Positions 28,276 through 36,326 are shown, numbered from the stretch's first letter. The stretch: DNA of 62,906 nt from Paenibacillus tyrphae (GCF_027925525.1 NZ_BSDJ01000041.1:1-62906), one strand, 5' to 3'. Numbers and translations are program-made. The notes: generated from the letters alone by a model not told the origin.

Positions 28276-28818
28276 ATGAAAGCAACTGGAATCGTTCGTC
28301 GTATCGACGATCTTGGCAGGGTCGTAATCCCGAAGGAGATACGCCGCACCCTGCGTATTCGGGAAGGGGATCCGCTTGAAATTTTTGTGGACCGGGACGG
28401 GGAAGTTATTTTAAAGAAATATTCTCCGATCGGCGAGCTTGGCGATTTTGCCAAGGAATATGCCGAATCGCTCTATGAGAGCACGAACCATATCACGATG
28501 ATATCCGACCGCGATACGATCATTGCCGTGGCCGGCGGCTCGAAAAAAGATTTTTTGGAAAAGCAGATCGGTTCGCTGGTTGAACAAAGCATGGAAAACC
28601 GCAAAGCGACGCTGGAAACCGGTGGAGGCTCTTATGAAATTTGTAAGGACGTTACGGAGACGTACAGCTCGTATGTAATTGCACCGATCGTGGCGGGGGG
28701 CGATCCGATCGGTTCGGTGATTTTACTGAACAAGGACGAGAACGTGAAGATGGGTCAAATGGAATTGAAGATGGCGGAAACGGCCGCCGGCTTTCTGGCA
28801 AAGCAGATGGAGCAATAG
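28276..28818 (+). CDS. spoVT: Stage V sporulation regulator SpoVT
   Basis: A 180-residue AbrB-family regulator of sigma-G genes. The AbrB-like DNA-binding domain (residues 1-50, MKATGIVRRIDDLGRVVIPKE) is followed by a GAF-like C-terminal domain (about 60-178). ATG at 28276 is chosen by comparison with the family; an open extension upstream to 28177 has no similarity. It sits between prsA and yabM. Confidence 0.96.
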   Translation: MKATGIVRRIDDLGRVVIPKEIRRTLRIREGDPLEIFVDRDGEVILKKYSPIGELGDFAKEYAESLYESTNHITMISDRDTIIAVAGGSKKDFLEKQIGSLVEQSMENRKATLETGGGSYEICKDVTETYSSYVIAPIVAGGDPIGSVILLNKDENVKMGQMELKMAETAAGFLAKQMEQ

Positions 28819-28842
28819 CTCCGCCGATGGACAGCGATGCGC

Positions 28843-28886
28843 AGCTTCCTGATAGGAATCCCTTGGAGGGAATCGGGAAGCTTTTT
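28843..28886 (+). terminator. Terminator after spoVT
   Basis: AGCTTCCTGAT pairs with ATCGGGAAGCT (11 bp with one mismatch), followed by TTTTT. Confidence 0.75.
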
Positions 28887-28999
28887 GCGTTTTTGGAAAA
28901 GGATTGCGAATTGCGGTATAATGGGGCTGCAAAATCTGTCCGAATGGGTCTCTCGCCGGACGGATGAGGGACCGGTCGCGGGAACGAAGGGGAAGCGTC

Positions 29000-30688
29000 A
29001 TGAAAGAGCGATCGGAGCGGATGGAGGCAGGCGGGCCAGAGATTGCGGACAGCAAAGACCGGGACGGCGGAAAAGGCTCTGCGCTGCTGAAAGGGGCGGC
29101 GTTGCTCGGTCTGGCGGCCGTCATTTCGAAGCTGATCGGCACGCTGCAAAAAATTCCGCTGCAAAATCTGGCGGGCGATGCGGTCTTCGGCATATACAAT
29201 GCCGTGTATCCGTTGTACATATTGATCTTGGTTTTGGCTACGGCCGGATTTCCTCTGGTCGTATCGAAGTTTGTGTCGGAGTATGCTGCCGAACGGCAGT
29301 ATCACGAGGCCCGGCGCGTGCTCCGGGTGGCTTCCTTATCGCTATTGGTCACCGGAATTGTATTTTTTTCGCTGCTGTATTTCGGGGCGGAGACGCTTGC
29401 GAGGTGGATGGCTGCGCCGCAAACGGCTCCGGCGATACGAAGCGTGTCGTATGCCCTGCTCGTCGTGCCTCTTATGTCTGCACTGCGCGGCTACTATCAA
29501 GGTTACCAGGATATGCGGCCGACCGCTTGGTCTCAGGTGGTGGAGCAGACGGTGCGGGTGGCGACGATGGTCGTTCTGCTGCTGGCTCTGATGCGGCTTG
29601 GCGTGGGGCCGGAACGAATCGCCGCAGGCGCGACGTTCGGCTCGGTGACGGGCGCGCTGGCGGGACTGGCGGTCATGCTGTGGTATTGGCGTAAGGAGCC
29701 GAGACGCGAACAAGTCCTGGGTAAGGGGGACGGCGGCGGCTGGCGGCGCGATTGGGCGCTGGCGAAACGATTGGCCGCCTATGCGCTGCCGCTCTGCCTT
29801 GGCTCCGTGGCGATGCCGATCCTCACGCTCGTCGATTCGTTTACGATGCCCCGGCTGCTTCGCTCGGCCGGCTTCGGCGAGAGCGAAGCGTTGTATCAGT
29901 TCGGGCTGTACAACCACGGGCTGCCGCTTGTGCAACTGGTCGCAATGATCGCCTCTTCGATGTCCGCGGCGCTCGTTCCTGCGATCGCCGAAGCGCTCCG
30001 GCGCGGCGATGCGGAGGCGGTGCGCGCACGCGCGGGCTTGTCCCTGCGGCTGACCTGGCTGATCGGGCTTGCCGCTTCGTTCGGGCTCGCTCTGCTGGCG
30101 GAGCCGCTGAACGTGATGTTCTTCAAGAGCGCCGAAGGCACGGCGGCGATGGCGATCTTGGCGTTCACCGCCTTGTTCTCGGCGGTGAACATCGTCGCGG
30201 GAAGCGTGCTGCAGGGCCTCGGCGCCGTGCGCGCGCCGGTGCTGTACCTGCTGCTCGCCGCCGCGGTGAAAGTCGCCGCCAGCGTGGCGCTCGTGCCGCG
30301 CTACGGCATCGACGGCGCCGCCTGGGCGTCGCTCGCCGCCTACGCGCTTGCCGGCGGCCTCGCGCTCGCGCACGCGCTGCGCGCCGCCGGGGTCCCGGCC
30401 GCGGGCGGCCTCGCCGCCATGAAACCGATGCTCGGCATCGGCTTCATGGCGCTCGGCCTGCTGGCCGTGACGCACGGCGTCCCGCCGCTGCTCGCGCAGC
30501 TGCCCGCAGCCCTGCCCCCACGGGGCACGGCCGCGGTCATCGCGCTCGGCGGCGTCGCCGTAGGGGCGCTCGCTTACGCGGTGGCCCTGCTGCGCCTGGG
30601 CGTCGTCACCGCCGCCGATCTGGCGCTTGTGCCGCAGCTGGCGGGGAAGCCCCTCGCCTGGCTGCGCCGATTCCGGCTGCTCCGCTGA
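29000..30688 (+). CDS. yabM: SpoVB/YabM-like polysaccharide flippase (MOP superfamily)
   Basis: A 562-residue integral membrane protein with about 14 hydrophobic segments, of the Wzx/MurJ-type polysaccharide transporter family that includes SpoVB and YabM. The N terminus is a charged cytoplasmic stretch of about 28 residues before the first segment. ATG at 29000 follows AAGGGG. The last third of the gene (30200-30690) is visibly much richer in G and C than its neighbours. Lipid-linked substrate is inferred from family; spoVT-yabM-yabN order is conserved. Confidence 0.88.
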   Translation: MKERSERMEAGGPEIADSKDRDGGKGSALLKGAALLGLAAVISKLIGTLQKIPLQNLAGDAVFGIYNAVYPLYILILVLATAGFPLVVSKFVSEYAAERQYHEARRVLRVASLSLLVTGIVFFSLLYFGAETLARWMAAPQTAPAIRSVSYALLVVPLMSALRGYYQGYQDMRPTAWSQVVEQTVRVATMVVLLLALMRLGVGPERIAAGATFGSVTGALAGLAVMLWYWRKEPRREQVLGKGDGGGWRRDWALAKRLAAYALPLCLGSVAMPILTLVDSFTMPRLLRSAGFGESEALYQFGLYNHGLPLVQLVAMIASSMSAALVPAIAEALRRGDAEAVRARAGLSLRLTWLIGLAASFGLALLAEPLNVMFFKSAEGTAAMAILAFTALFSAVNIVAGSVLQGLGAVRAPVLYLLLAAAVKVAASVALVPRYGIDGAAWASLAAYALAGGLALAHALRAAGVPAAGGLAAMKPMLGIGFMALGLLAVTHGVPPLLAQLPAALPPRGTAAVIALGGVAVGALAYAVALLRLGVVTAADLALVPQLAGKPLAWLRRFRLLR

Positions 30689-30729
30689 AGGAGCGCCGCA
30701 CCCCAAACTGAAGGAGGCGGCTCTGGGCT

Positions 30730-32238
30730 ATGTCCATCCAACCGCAAATTACGGTCGTCGGTCTCGGAACCGGCGACGAAAACCAATTGACCCTCGGCGT
30801 CTGGCGCAAGCTTGAAGCCGCCGGCGCGCGAGGCGGGGCGATATTTCTCCGCACCCGGGAGCACCCGATGGTCGCGATGCTGGACCATCACAACCTTCGC
30901 TACGAGACGTTCGATGCGGTCTATGAAGCGCATGAGGGCTTTGACGCCGTCTACGAGCAGATCGCTTCGCAGCTGATCGAGCGGGCCAAAGCCGCGAACA
31001 GCGGAGAGGTGCTCTACGCCGTACCCGGCCATCCGATGGTGGCCGAGCGGACTGTCCAGCTGCTGCGTGAGCGTTGTCCGGCCGAGGGCGTGCTGCTTAC
31101 CCTGATGGGCGGCGAGAGCTTCCTGGATCAAGCGTTCCTGCGGCTAGGGTTTGATCCGATCGAAGGCTTTCAACTGCTCGACGGCACTTCGCTGACGGCG
31201 AGCGGGCTCAATCCGCAGCTGCATACGCTGATCGGGCAGGTGTATGACGTCTACACGGCGTCCGACGTGAAGCTGACGCTGATGGAGCTGTATCCGGACG
31301 ATTATCCCGTCGTCGTCGGCCATTCGCTTGGCGTGGCCGGAGAAGAGCGCGTGCGCGAGGTACCGCTCTATGAGCTGGACCGGGTGGAGGGTTACGGCAA
31401 TCTGTCCTTGGTCTGGGTGCCGCGCACCGACCGCGAGGACGTGCGGAGCCGGACTTTTACGCGGCTGCATGAGATTGTGGCCATTCTCCGCAGCCCCGAG
31501 GGCTGTCCGTGGGATCGGGAGCAGACGCATCAATCGCTGCGCAAAAACTTGATCGAAGAAGCGTACGAAGTGCTGGAAACGATCGACGAAGACGATCCCG
31601 ACCATATGCGCGAGGAGCTCGGCGATCTGCTGCTGCAGATTATGCTGCATTCGCAGATCGAAGCGGAAGACGGGATGTTTACCGTCTTCGACGTCATCCG
31701 CGAGCTCAACGAGAAGCTGGTCCGTCGTCATCCGCACGTCTTCGGGACAGCGCAGGCGGAAGATGCTGACGAGGCGCTGGGCAACTGGCAGCAGATCAAG
31801 GAGGAGGAGAAGCGGAAGAAGGGGATCAATCCCGACGAACTTCCGCTTCTCTCCGGCGTTCCCCGCGAGCTGCCGGGACTGATGAAGGCATACAAGCTGC
31901 AGAAGAAAGCCGCTTCGGTCGGCTTCGATTGGGGCACCAAGGAAGAGGTGCTGCCGGTCGTCGAGTCCGAGCTGGCCGAAGTGAAAGAGGCGATCGAACG
32001 CTTCGGCAAAGCGGAGCAGCAGGAAGAACTGGGCGACCTGCTCTTTGCCGTCGTCAATCTGGCGCGGTTTCTCAAGGTGGACCCCGAAGAAGCGATGGCA
32101 GACGCTAACCGCAAATTTTTTGAACGGTTCGGGTATATCGAGGCGCAATTGCGTTTAAAGGGCAAATCATTTGACCAAACTGATTTGCAAGAGATGGAAT
32201 CTTTGTGGCAGGAAGCAAAAAAAGTTCTGAAAAAATAA
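30730..32238 (+). CDS. yabN: YabN: tetrapyrrole methylase and MazG fusion
   Basis: A 502-residue two-part protein. Residues 1-220 form a tetrapyrrole methylase-like domain (VVGLGTGDENQLTLGV, GHPMVAERT). Residues 240-500 hold two MazG NTP pyrophosphohydrolase domains with EEAYEV...EELGDLLLQ and EELGDLLFAVVN metal motifs. MazG proteins remove abnormal nucleotides; the role of the methylase half is unknown. ATG at 30730 follows AAGGAGG. Confidence 0.93.
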   Translation: MSIQPQITVVGLGTGDENQLTLGVWRKLEAAGARGGAIFLRTREHPMVAMLDHHNLRYETFDAVYEAHEGFDAVYEQIASQLIERAKAANSGEVLYAVPGHPMVAERTVQLLRERCPAEGVLLTLMGGESFLDQAFLRLGFDPIEGFQLLDGTSLTASGLNPQLHTLIGQVYDVYTASDVKLTLMELYPDDYPVVVGHSLGVAGEERVREVPLYELDRVEGYGNLSLVWVPRTDREDVRSRTFTRLHEIVAILRSPEGCPWDREQTHQSLRKNLIEEAYEVLETIDEDDPDHMREELGDLLLQIMLHSQIEAEDGMFTVFDVIRELNEKLVRRHPHVFGTAQAEDADEALGNWQQIKEEEKRKKGINPDELPLLSGVPRELPGLMKAYKLQKKAASVGFDWGTKEEVLPVVESELAEVKEAIERFGKAEQQEELGDLLFAVVNLARFLKVDPEEAMADANRKFFERFGYIEAQLRLKGKSFDQTDLQEMESLWQEAKKVLKK

Positions 32239-32315
32239 GATGCTTTGCAGGATTTTCCTAACGAACAAAGAATACTTTAGTTCAGCGTCACTTTTAAGAG
32301 GAGGATATTAAACTC

Positions 32316-32588
32316 ATGAACAAAACCGATCTTATCAACAACATCGCAGAAAAAAGCGGCTTGACTAAAAAAGACGTGGAATCCGTATTGAACAGCTTCC
32401 TTGGCGAAGTTACGGAAGCATTGTCCAACGGTGACAAAGTACAATTGATCGGCTTCGGTACGTTCGAAACCCGCAAACGCTCGGGCCGTACGGGTCGCAA
32501 CCCGCAAACGGGCAAAGAAATCACCATTCCTGAGTCCAAGGTTCCTGCATTCAAAGCAGGCAACAAGCTTAAAGAAGCGGTGAAGTAA
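32316..32588 (+). CDS. hup: DNA-binding protein HU
   Basis: A 90-residue nucleoid protein with the HU signature GFGTFETRKRSGRTGRNPQTG, including the Pro that intercalates into DNA. ATG at 32316 follows AGAGGAGG. In B. subtilis hbs lies elsewhere; here HU sits between yabN and rqcP, and its stop shares one base with the rqcP start. Confidence 0.97.
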   Translation: MNKTDLINNIAEKSGLTKKDVESVLNSFLGEVTEALSNGDKVQLIGFGTFETRKRSGRTGRNPQTGKEITIPESKVPAFKAGNKLKEAVK

Positions 32589-32860
32589 TGCGGCTTGATA
32601 AGTTTCTCAAGCTTTCCCGCCTGATCAAGCGGCGTACTGTCGCGAAGGACGTGTCCGAACAGGGCCGTGTCTGGATCAACGGACGGGAGGCAAAACCGAG
32701 CAGCGCGGTGAAAGTGGGCGACGAGCTGACCATTCAGTTCGGGCAAAAGCTGGTGACCGTGCGCGTAGAACTGCTGTCCGAGTCGACCCGCAAGGAAGAC
32801 GCGGCCAAGATGTACACGCTGCTCAAAGAAGAAATGAATAAACCCGAGCCTTTATTTTAA
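32588..32860 (+). CDS. rqcP: Ribosome-associated quality control protein RqcP (YabO)
   Basis: A 90-residue S4-domain protein that works with RqcH and tRNA-Ala to add alanine tails on stalled 50S subunits. The S4 fold is visible in MRLDKFLKLSRLIKRRTVAKD...GRVWINGR. The ATG overlaps the HU stop by one base. In B. subtilis yabP follows; here a two-gene insertion and a large hairpin intervene. Confidence 0.94.
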   Translation: MRLDKFLKLSRLIKRRTVAKDVSEQGRVWINGREAKPSSAVKVGDELTIQFGQKLVTVRVELLSESTRKEDAAKMYTLLKEEMNKPEPLF

Positions 32861-32871
32861 AGGCCCGCCCG

Positions 32872-32903
32872 AAGAGACCGGCATTGGCCCGGTCTCTTTT
32901 TTG
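32872..32903 (+). terminator. Terminator after rqcP
   Basis: AAGAGACCGG (32872-32881) pairs with CCGGTCTCTT (32889-32898), then T5. The A/T arms make it usable from both sides, so it may also end the convergent SnoaL-like gene. Confidence 0.85.
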
Positions 32904-32927
32904 AATATTGATACCGTCTGGAACGTC

Positions 32928-33365
32928 TTAACGGATTTTGCAAGCCTGATCCGGCGTAAGCTGTGCACCGATTTGGATGAACAGCGCGGCCGTGTCGAAT
33001 AAAGCCCAATGCTCGGCGATTTTGCCGTCGGCCAAGCGGTACTCGCGGTAAATGGCGACATCCACGGGACGGCCGGTGGCGGGGTTTCCTCGAAAGTCCC
33101 CTCCATGCGTGCCTTGAAGCTTCAGGCGAACGATAACCTTGTCGCCCTGTGCGACGATCTCTTGAATAGCGGATTGCTGGTCGGGGAAGGCGGAGCGAAG
33201 CTGCGCGGCCATTTGCTTAAGACCTTCGGCCGTATGCGGGACATAGGCATGGTCAACATAGTCGTCTGCCAGCAGCGTCTCGGCAAGGCCAGCGTCGTTT
33301 CCGTTCCAAAAAGCGGAAATAAAGGTCTTTACAAGCTCGATGTTTGTTTGTTCTAATGTGTTCAG
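32928..33365 (-). CDS. SnoaL-like (ester cyclase / NTF2-fold) protein, non-ATG start
   Basis: A 145-residue reading with the SnoaL-like NTF2 fold: a YVDHAYVPHTAEGLKQM helix region, VIVRLKLQGTHGGDFRG and EYRLADGKIAEHWALFD. The first in-frame ATG (33212) would remove about 50 conserved-looking residues. Coding quality continues up to CTG at 33365, just after GGAGG, so either CTG is the start or the original start codon has mutated. It is divergent from a MarR regulator. The reaction is unknown. Confidence 0.65.
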   Translation of the reverse strand: MNTLEQTNIELVKTFISAFWNGNDAGLAETLLADDYVDHAYVPHTAEGLKQMAAQLRSAFPDQQSAIQEIVAQGDKVIVRLKLQGTHGGDFRGNPATGRPVDVAIYREYRLADGKIAEHWALFDTAALFIQIGAQLTPDQACKIR

Positions 33366-33396
33366 TACCTCCGTTGGTTTTGGCTTGTTTTCACGT

Positions 33397-33468
33397 AAAT
33401 ATAGTCAATTTACTTGACTATATTTTTCAATGTACTGCACTCTCGAAAAATAGTCAAGTAAATTTACT
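33397..33468. promoter_or_regulatory. Divergent operator region for the MarR pair
   Basis: AAATATAGTCAA (33397-33408) and TTGACTATATTT (33414-33425) form a perfect 12-bp inverted repeat. A second site near 33451-33468 repeats TAGTCAAGTAAAT and contains the palindrome AGTAAATTTACT. On the reverse strand TTGACT-17-TACATT forms a promoter for the SnoaL-like gene overlapping these repeats. MarR binding here is inferred. Confidence 0.7.
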
Positions 33469-33495
33469 AAAAACACTTTAGGACGGAGGATGATA

Positions 33496-33969
33496 ATGGA
33501 CAATAAAAGTTCCGGCGGCTATGAGCTGACCGTATTGATGTCCTTAGGTTTTCGTGCGGCGATCGACGAGCTTCACCGGCAATTGGCCTCTTCGGGTTTC
33601 GAAGACGTAAGACCGGCGCATGGGTTCGTATTTCAGCGGCTGGCTCCCCATGGCGCCACGGGGAACGAGATCGCCGAGCACATGGGCATTACGAAACAAG
33701 CCGCGAGTCAGATGATCGATTATTTGGAAGAGCATGGGTACGTGAAGCGGCATTCCCATCCTCGCGACGGCCGGGGGAAAATCGTCGTGTTAACCGAGCG
33801 GGGCTGGGGCTGCATTCAGGCGACCGAGCGGATTTTTGCAGGCATCGAACGGCGATGGACGGACCTGTTGGGGCGAGAACGAATGGACGAGCTGCGTACG
33901 GATTTGCGCCGGTTGATTCAAGCCGCTGCCGAAGAGGGGCACCCGGTTCATTTCCGCCCCGTTTGGTAA
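33496..33969 (+). CDS. MarR-family transcriptional regulator
   Basis: A 157-residue winged-helix protein. The recognition region is GATGNEIAEHMGITKQAASQMIDYLEEHGYV (positions about 52-82), followed by the wing HSHPRDGRGKIVVLT. ATG at 33496, six bases after GGAGG, is preferred over ATG at 33490, which touches the ribosome-binding site. It probably represses itself and the divergent SnoaL-like gene. The ligand is unknown. Confidence 0.88.
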   Translation: MDNKSSGGYELTVLMSLGFRAAIDELHRQLASSGFEDVRPAHGFVFQRLAPHGATGNEIAEHMGITKQAASQMIDYLEEHGYVKRHSHPRDGRGKIVVLTERGWGCIQATERIFAGIERRWTDLLGRERMDELRTDLRRLIQAAAEEGHPVHFRPVW

Positions 33970-34099
33970 CAGACGCCCGATTGCCCGGCCAGGGCGATTC
34001 GCCCTCCCTACCATTGGTGGTTCTAAACCTTGGACGACCTCCATATTTTTAAGTAAACAAGCTTTGTGCGCACTTTGTCTTTCCATATAGCGCAGCGTA

Positions 34100-34217
34100 G
34101 AGTTGTGTCATGGCCGGAGAGTTTACGTGCCGCCTTTGAAAACGGGTTATTTCCTTCTGAAATTCAATATCAAGATAACCCGTTTTCAAGAGCGGCCGCA
34201 GGCCATGAGCACAACTC
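34100..34217. repeat. 118-base imperfect hairpin upstream of yabP
   Basis: Three nested arms pair: GAGTTGTG (34100-34107) with CACAACTC (34210-34217), CATGGCC (34109-34115) with GGCCATG (34201-34207), and GCCGC plus TTGAAAACGGGTTAT (34129-34150) with ATAACCCGTTTTCAA plus GCGGC (34175-34196). The loop is 34151-34174. No T run follows. The rest of the 312-base gap 33970-34281 shows no gene. Confidence 0.8.
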
Positions 34218-34281
34218 GAAGCGTCAGCGCATGGGTTAATCCAAAGCTGCGCCAAAGCGTCCAAGGAGGATGAACCAAGCC

Positions 34282-34566
34282 ATGGTAGAACAGCCGGGGA
34301 AGGTGAAACGGCAGGAGATCAAGATGCTCAACCGCAAGCTGCTCGAGGTATCCGGCGTGTTGAATGTGGAGAGCTTCGACAGCGAAGAATTTTTGCTTGA
34401 AACCGAGTGCGGCTATTTGATGATCAAGGGACAAAATTTACATATCAAAAACTTAAGCCTGGAGCAGGGTCTCGTTGCTATCGAAGGGTACGTGAACGAG
34501 CTGGCCTATGTTGATGCAAACTCCCAAGGGAAAACCAAGGGATTCCTGAGTAAGCTGTTCAAGTGA
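34282..34566 (+). CDS. yabP: Sporulation protein YabP
   Basis: A 94-residue protein of the YabP/YqfC family, made in the mother cell in B. subtilis. The conserved part runs from NRKLLEVSGVLNVESFDSEE to GFLSKLFK. ATG at 34282 is preferred because AAGGAGG ends immediately before the alternative ATG at 34270. It overlaps yabQ (GTGA) and is probably cotranscribed with yabQ and divIC. Confidence 0.92.
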   Translation: MVEQPGKVKRQEIKMLNRKLLEVSGVLNVESFDSEEFLLETECGYLMIKGQNLHIKNLSLEQGLVAIEGYVNELAYVDANSQGKTKGFLSKLFK

Positions 34567-35144
34567 CGCTGCACGTCCAGTTCGTCACCTTGGGGATGAT
34601 GTATGCGGGAGGTCTGGCGCTCGGGGGACTGTACGACGTGTACCGGGTGCTTTCCGGCCAGCTGAAAGTCCGGGCATGGCTCCGGGCGGTTCTGGACCTT
34701 CTCTATTGGCTCATCGGCACGCTCCTGGTGTTCATGCTGTTGTATGAGAGCAATTGGGGCGAAGTGCGCCCGTTTATATTTTTGGGCCTGGGCATCGGGA
34801 TAACCTTTTACTTTTTGGTGTTTAGCCGGACGATGATTCGGGTAATACGTTTTATGATCCGTGCCGTAATGGCTGCGATCCGGTTCGGCAAGCGGACGAT
34901 TGAGCTGCTAATCATAAAGCCGGCCCTGGTGATGTACCGCATCGTTGTGATCATTTTGGGATTTTTGGCCGCAATGGCTATATTCCTGTACAAAATTGTG
35001 TTACAATTGCTTTATCCTGTGTGGAAATTGCTGTTATGGCTTCTTAAGCCTTTCGGTCGGTGGATCCGTTTTCGCGTTTCCGTCCCCGCATGGGTTCTGA
35101 AAACCGGTCAAAACATCGCGGCATGGCTCCGTCGACTCTTTTGA
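34563..35144 (+). CDS. yabQ: Spore cortex biosynthesis protein YabQ
   Basis: A 193-residue membrane protein with about five hydrophobic segments (near residues 5-25, 40-60, 70-90, 120-150) and a basic C terminus. YabQ is required for spore cortex formation in B. subtilis. GTG at 34563 overlaps the yabP stop by four bases. Confidence 0.92.
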   Translation: MTLHVQFVTLGMMYAGGLALGGLYDVYRVLSGQLKVRAWLRAVLDLLYWLIGTLLVFMLLYESNWGEVRPFIFLGLGIGITFYFLVFSRTMIRVIRFMIRAVMAAIRFGKRTIELLIIKPALVMYRIVVIILGFLAAMAIFLYKIVLQLLYPVWKLLLWLLKPFGRWIRFRVSVPAWVLKTGQNIAAWLRRLF

Positions 35145-35169
35145 TCGTACGTAGGAGGATTTCAGGTAC

Positions 35170-35499
35170 ATGCAGGCAATCTCGAAAACCAATCCTATGC
35201 AACCGCATAACAAAGGCTCCTTTCGCCGACGCCGTTTGGTCATGCTGATGCTGGCTTGTTTTTTGAGTTGGGCTGGTGTCACACTTTGGAATCAGGTCGA
35301 TAAAATCAGCGAGCGCAGCCAGAAGCTTAGCGCGGTGAAGCAGAAAAAAGCGGAAGCGCAGCAGCAGAATGAAACCTTGCAGCGTGAGATCGCGCGTCTG
35401 AACGACCCCGAGTACGTAGAGCAAAAAATTCGCAAAGAGCTGCATTATGTCAAGCAAGGGGAGACGTTATTTTATACCCCGAAACCGGCCCAGAAGTAA
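35170..35499 (+). CDS. divIC: Septum formation initiator DivIC
   Basis: A 109-residue bitopic division protein: basic cytoplasmic N terminus (1-24), one membrane segment (VMLMLACFLSWAGVTLW), then an extracellular coiled coil (about 42-80) with the FtsB/DivIC hallmark RLNDPEYVEQKIRKELHYVKQGE. It acts with FtsL and DivIB in the divisome. ATG at 35170 after TAGGAGG. Confidence 0.95.
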   Translation: MQAISKTNPMQPHNKGSFRRRRLVMLMLACFLSWAGVTLWNQVDKISERSQKLSAVKQKKAEAQQQNETLQREIARLNDPEYVEQKIRKELHYVKQGETLFYTPKPAQK

Positions 35500-35527
35500 C
35501 TCGGCAAAAGATGGGCACAGCCTTGTG

Positions 35528-35556
35528 TTGACCGTATTTTCTCCGTAAGTTATAAT
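35528..35556 (+). promoter_or_regulatory. Sigma-A promoter for yabR
   Basis: TTGACC (35528-35533), 17 bp, TATAAT (35551-35556). Confidence 0.8.
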
Positions 35557-35615
35557 CGGCATAGCTTCAATTTCTCTTTGTTTCTTAACTATTTAAGGGA
35601 GGATTAGTTTACTTT

Positions 35616-36092
35616 ATGGCAATTGAAGTGGGCAGCAAGCTGCAAGGAAAAGTGACAGGCATTACTCACTTTGGGGCGTTCGTTGAGCTATCTGAGGGGG
35701 TTACTGGCCTTGTGCACATCTCGGAGATTGCGGACAACTATGTCAAGGATGTCAATGATCATCTGAAGCTTAGCGATATCGTAACCGTAAAAGTGATTAA
35801 TGTCGACAAAGACGGCAAAATCGGATTATCGATCAAGCAAGCGGTCGATCGCCCGGTGGATGCCGCTCCGACAAGGCCCGCTCGTTTTGACAGACAAGGC
35901 GACCGTGGCGACCGCGGCGGCTTCGGCCGAGGGGACCGTGGAGGCCGTGGTGGTGGTAGACCTCCCGCCAACAAGCACGTTACCTTCGAAGATAAAATGG
36001 CGCGTTTTCTGAAAGACAGCGAGGATCGCATCTCTTCCTTGAAGAAAAATACCGAGGGCAAAAGAGGCGGACGCGGCGCGCGTCGTGACTAA
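35616..36092 (+). CDS. yabR: S1-domain RNA-binding protein YabR
   Basis: A 158-residue protein with an N-terminal S1 domain (residues 1-72; GSKLQGKVTGITHFGAFVEL...GLVHISEIA) and an Arg/Gly-rich middle (RGGFGRGDRGGRGGGR) followed by a basic tail. The RG-rich part suggests extra RNA contact; target unknown. ATG at 35616; AGGGAGG lies rather far upstream. It has its own promoter and terminator. Confidence 0.9.
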   Translation: MAIEVGSKLQGKVTGITHFGAFVELSEGVTGLVHISEIADNYVKDVNDHLKLSDIVTVKVINVDKDGKIGLSIKQAVDRPVDAAPTRPARFDRQGDRGDRGGFGRGDRGGRGGGRPPANKHVTFEDKMARFLKDSEDRISSLKKNTEGKRGGRGARRD

Positions 36093-36103
36093 TAAATAGA
36101 CGG

Positions 36104-36137
36104 AACCGGATGGGCCGAGGCTCATTCGGTTTTTTTG
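36104..36137 (+). terminator. Terminator after yabR
   Basis: ACCGGATGGGC (36105-36115) pairs with GCTCATTCGGT (36120-36130, G-T pairs included), then T7. Confidence 0.75.
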
Positions 36138-36144
36138 CGGGTGC

Positions 36145-36174
36145 TTGACAAGCCCTTATCGGCTGTTATATACT
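36145..36174 (+). promoter_or_regulatory. tRNA-Met promoter
   Basis: TTGACA (36145-36150), 18 bp, TATACT (36169-36174), thirteen bases before the tRNA. Confidence 0.75.
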
Positions 36175-36186
36175 CATGCTTGTTGC

Positions 36187-36260
36187 GGCGGCATAGCTCA
36201 GCTGGCTAGAGCGTACGGTTCATACCCGTAAGGTCGGGGGTTCGATCCCCTCTGCCGCTA
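36187..36260 (+). tRNA. tRNA-Met (CAT)
   Basis: A 74-nt cloverleaf: acceptor GGCGGCA paired to TGCCGCT (one G-U), D arm GCTC/GAGC, anticodon arm ACGGT-TCATACC-CGT with anticodon CAT, variable AAGGTC, T arm GGGGGTTCGATCCCC, discriminator A. It is nearly identical to Bacillus elongator tRNA-Met. The 3' CCA is not encoded (the next bases are TAA). B. subtilis also has a tRNA-Met near yabR and spoIIE. Confidence 0.95.
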
Positions 36261-36282
36261 TAAGTTAAGAGCAAAACGAATA

Positions 36283-36326
36283 AACCTGAGGTCGGGCGGT
36301 GAGAATCGTCAGACGATCAGGTTTTT
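36283..36326 (+). terminator. Terminator after tRNA-Met
   Basis: AACCTGA (36283-36289) pairs with TCAGGTT (36317-36323), then TTT. The remainder up to the spoIIE promoter (36327-36573) shows no gene or clear signal. Confidence 0.7.

Noticed and set aside
29342..30706. Long reverse frame (454 codons) opposite yabM
   Set aside because: High GC removes stop codons on the opposite strand. The reverse protein is Arg/His/Gln-rich with no domain, while the forward frame is a clear membrane transporter.
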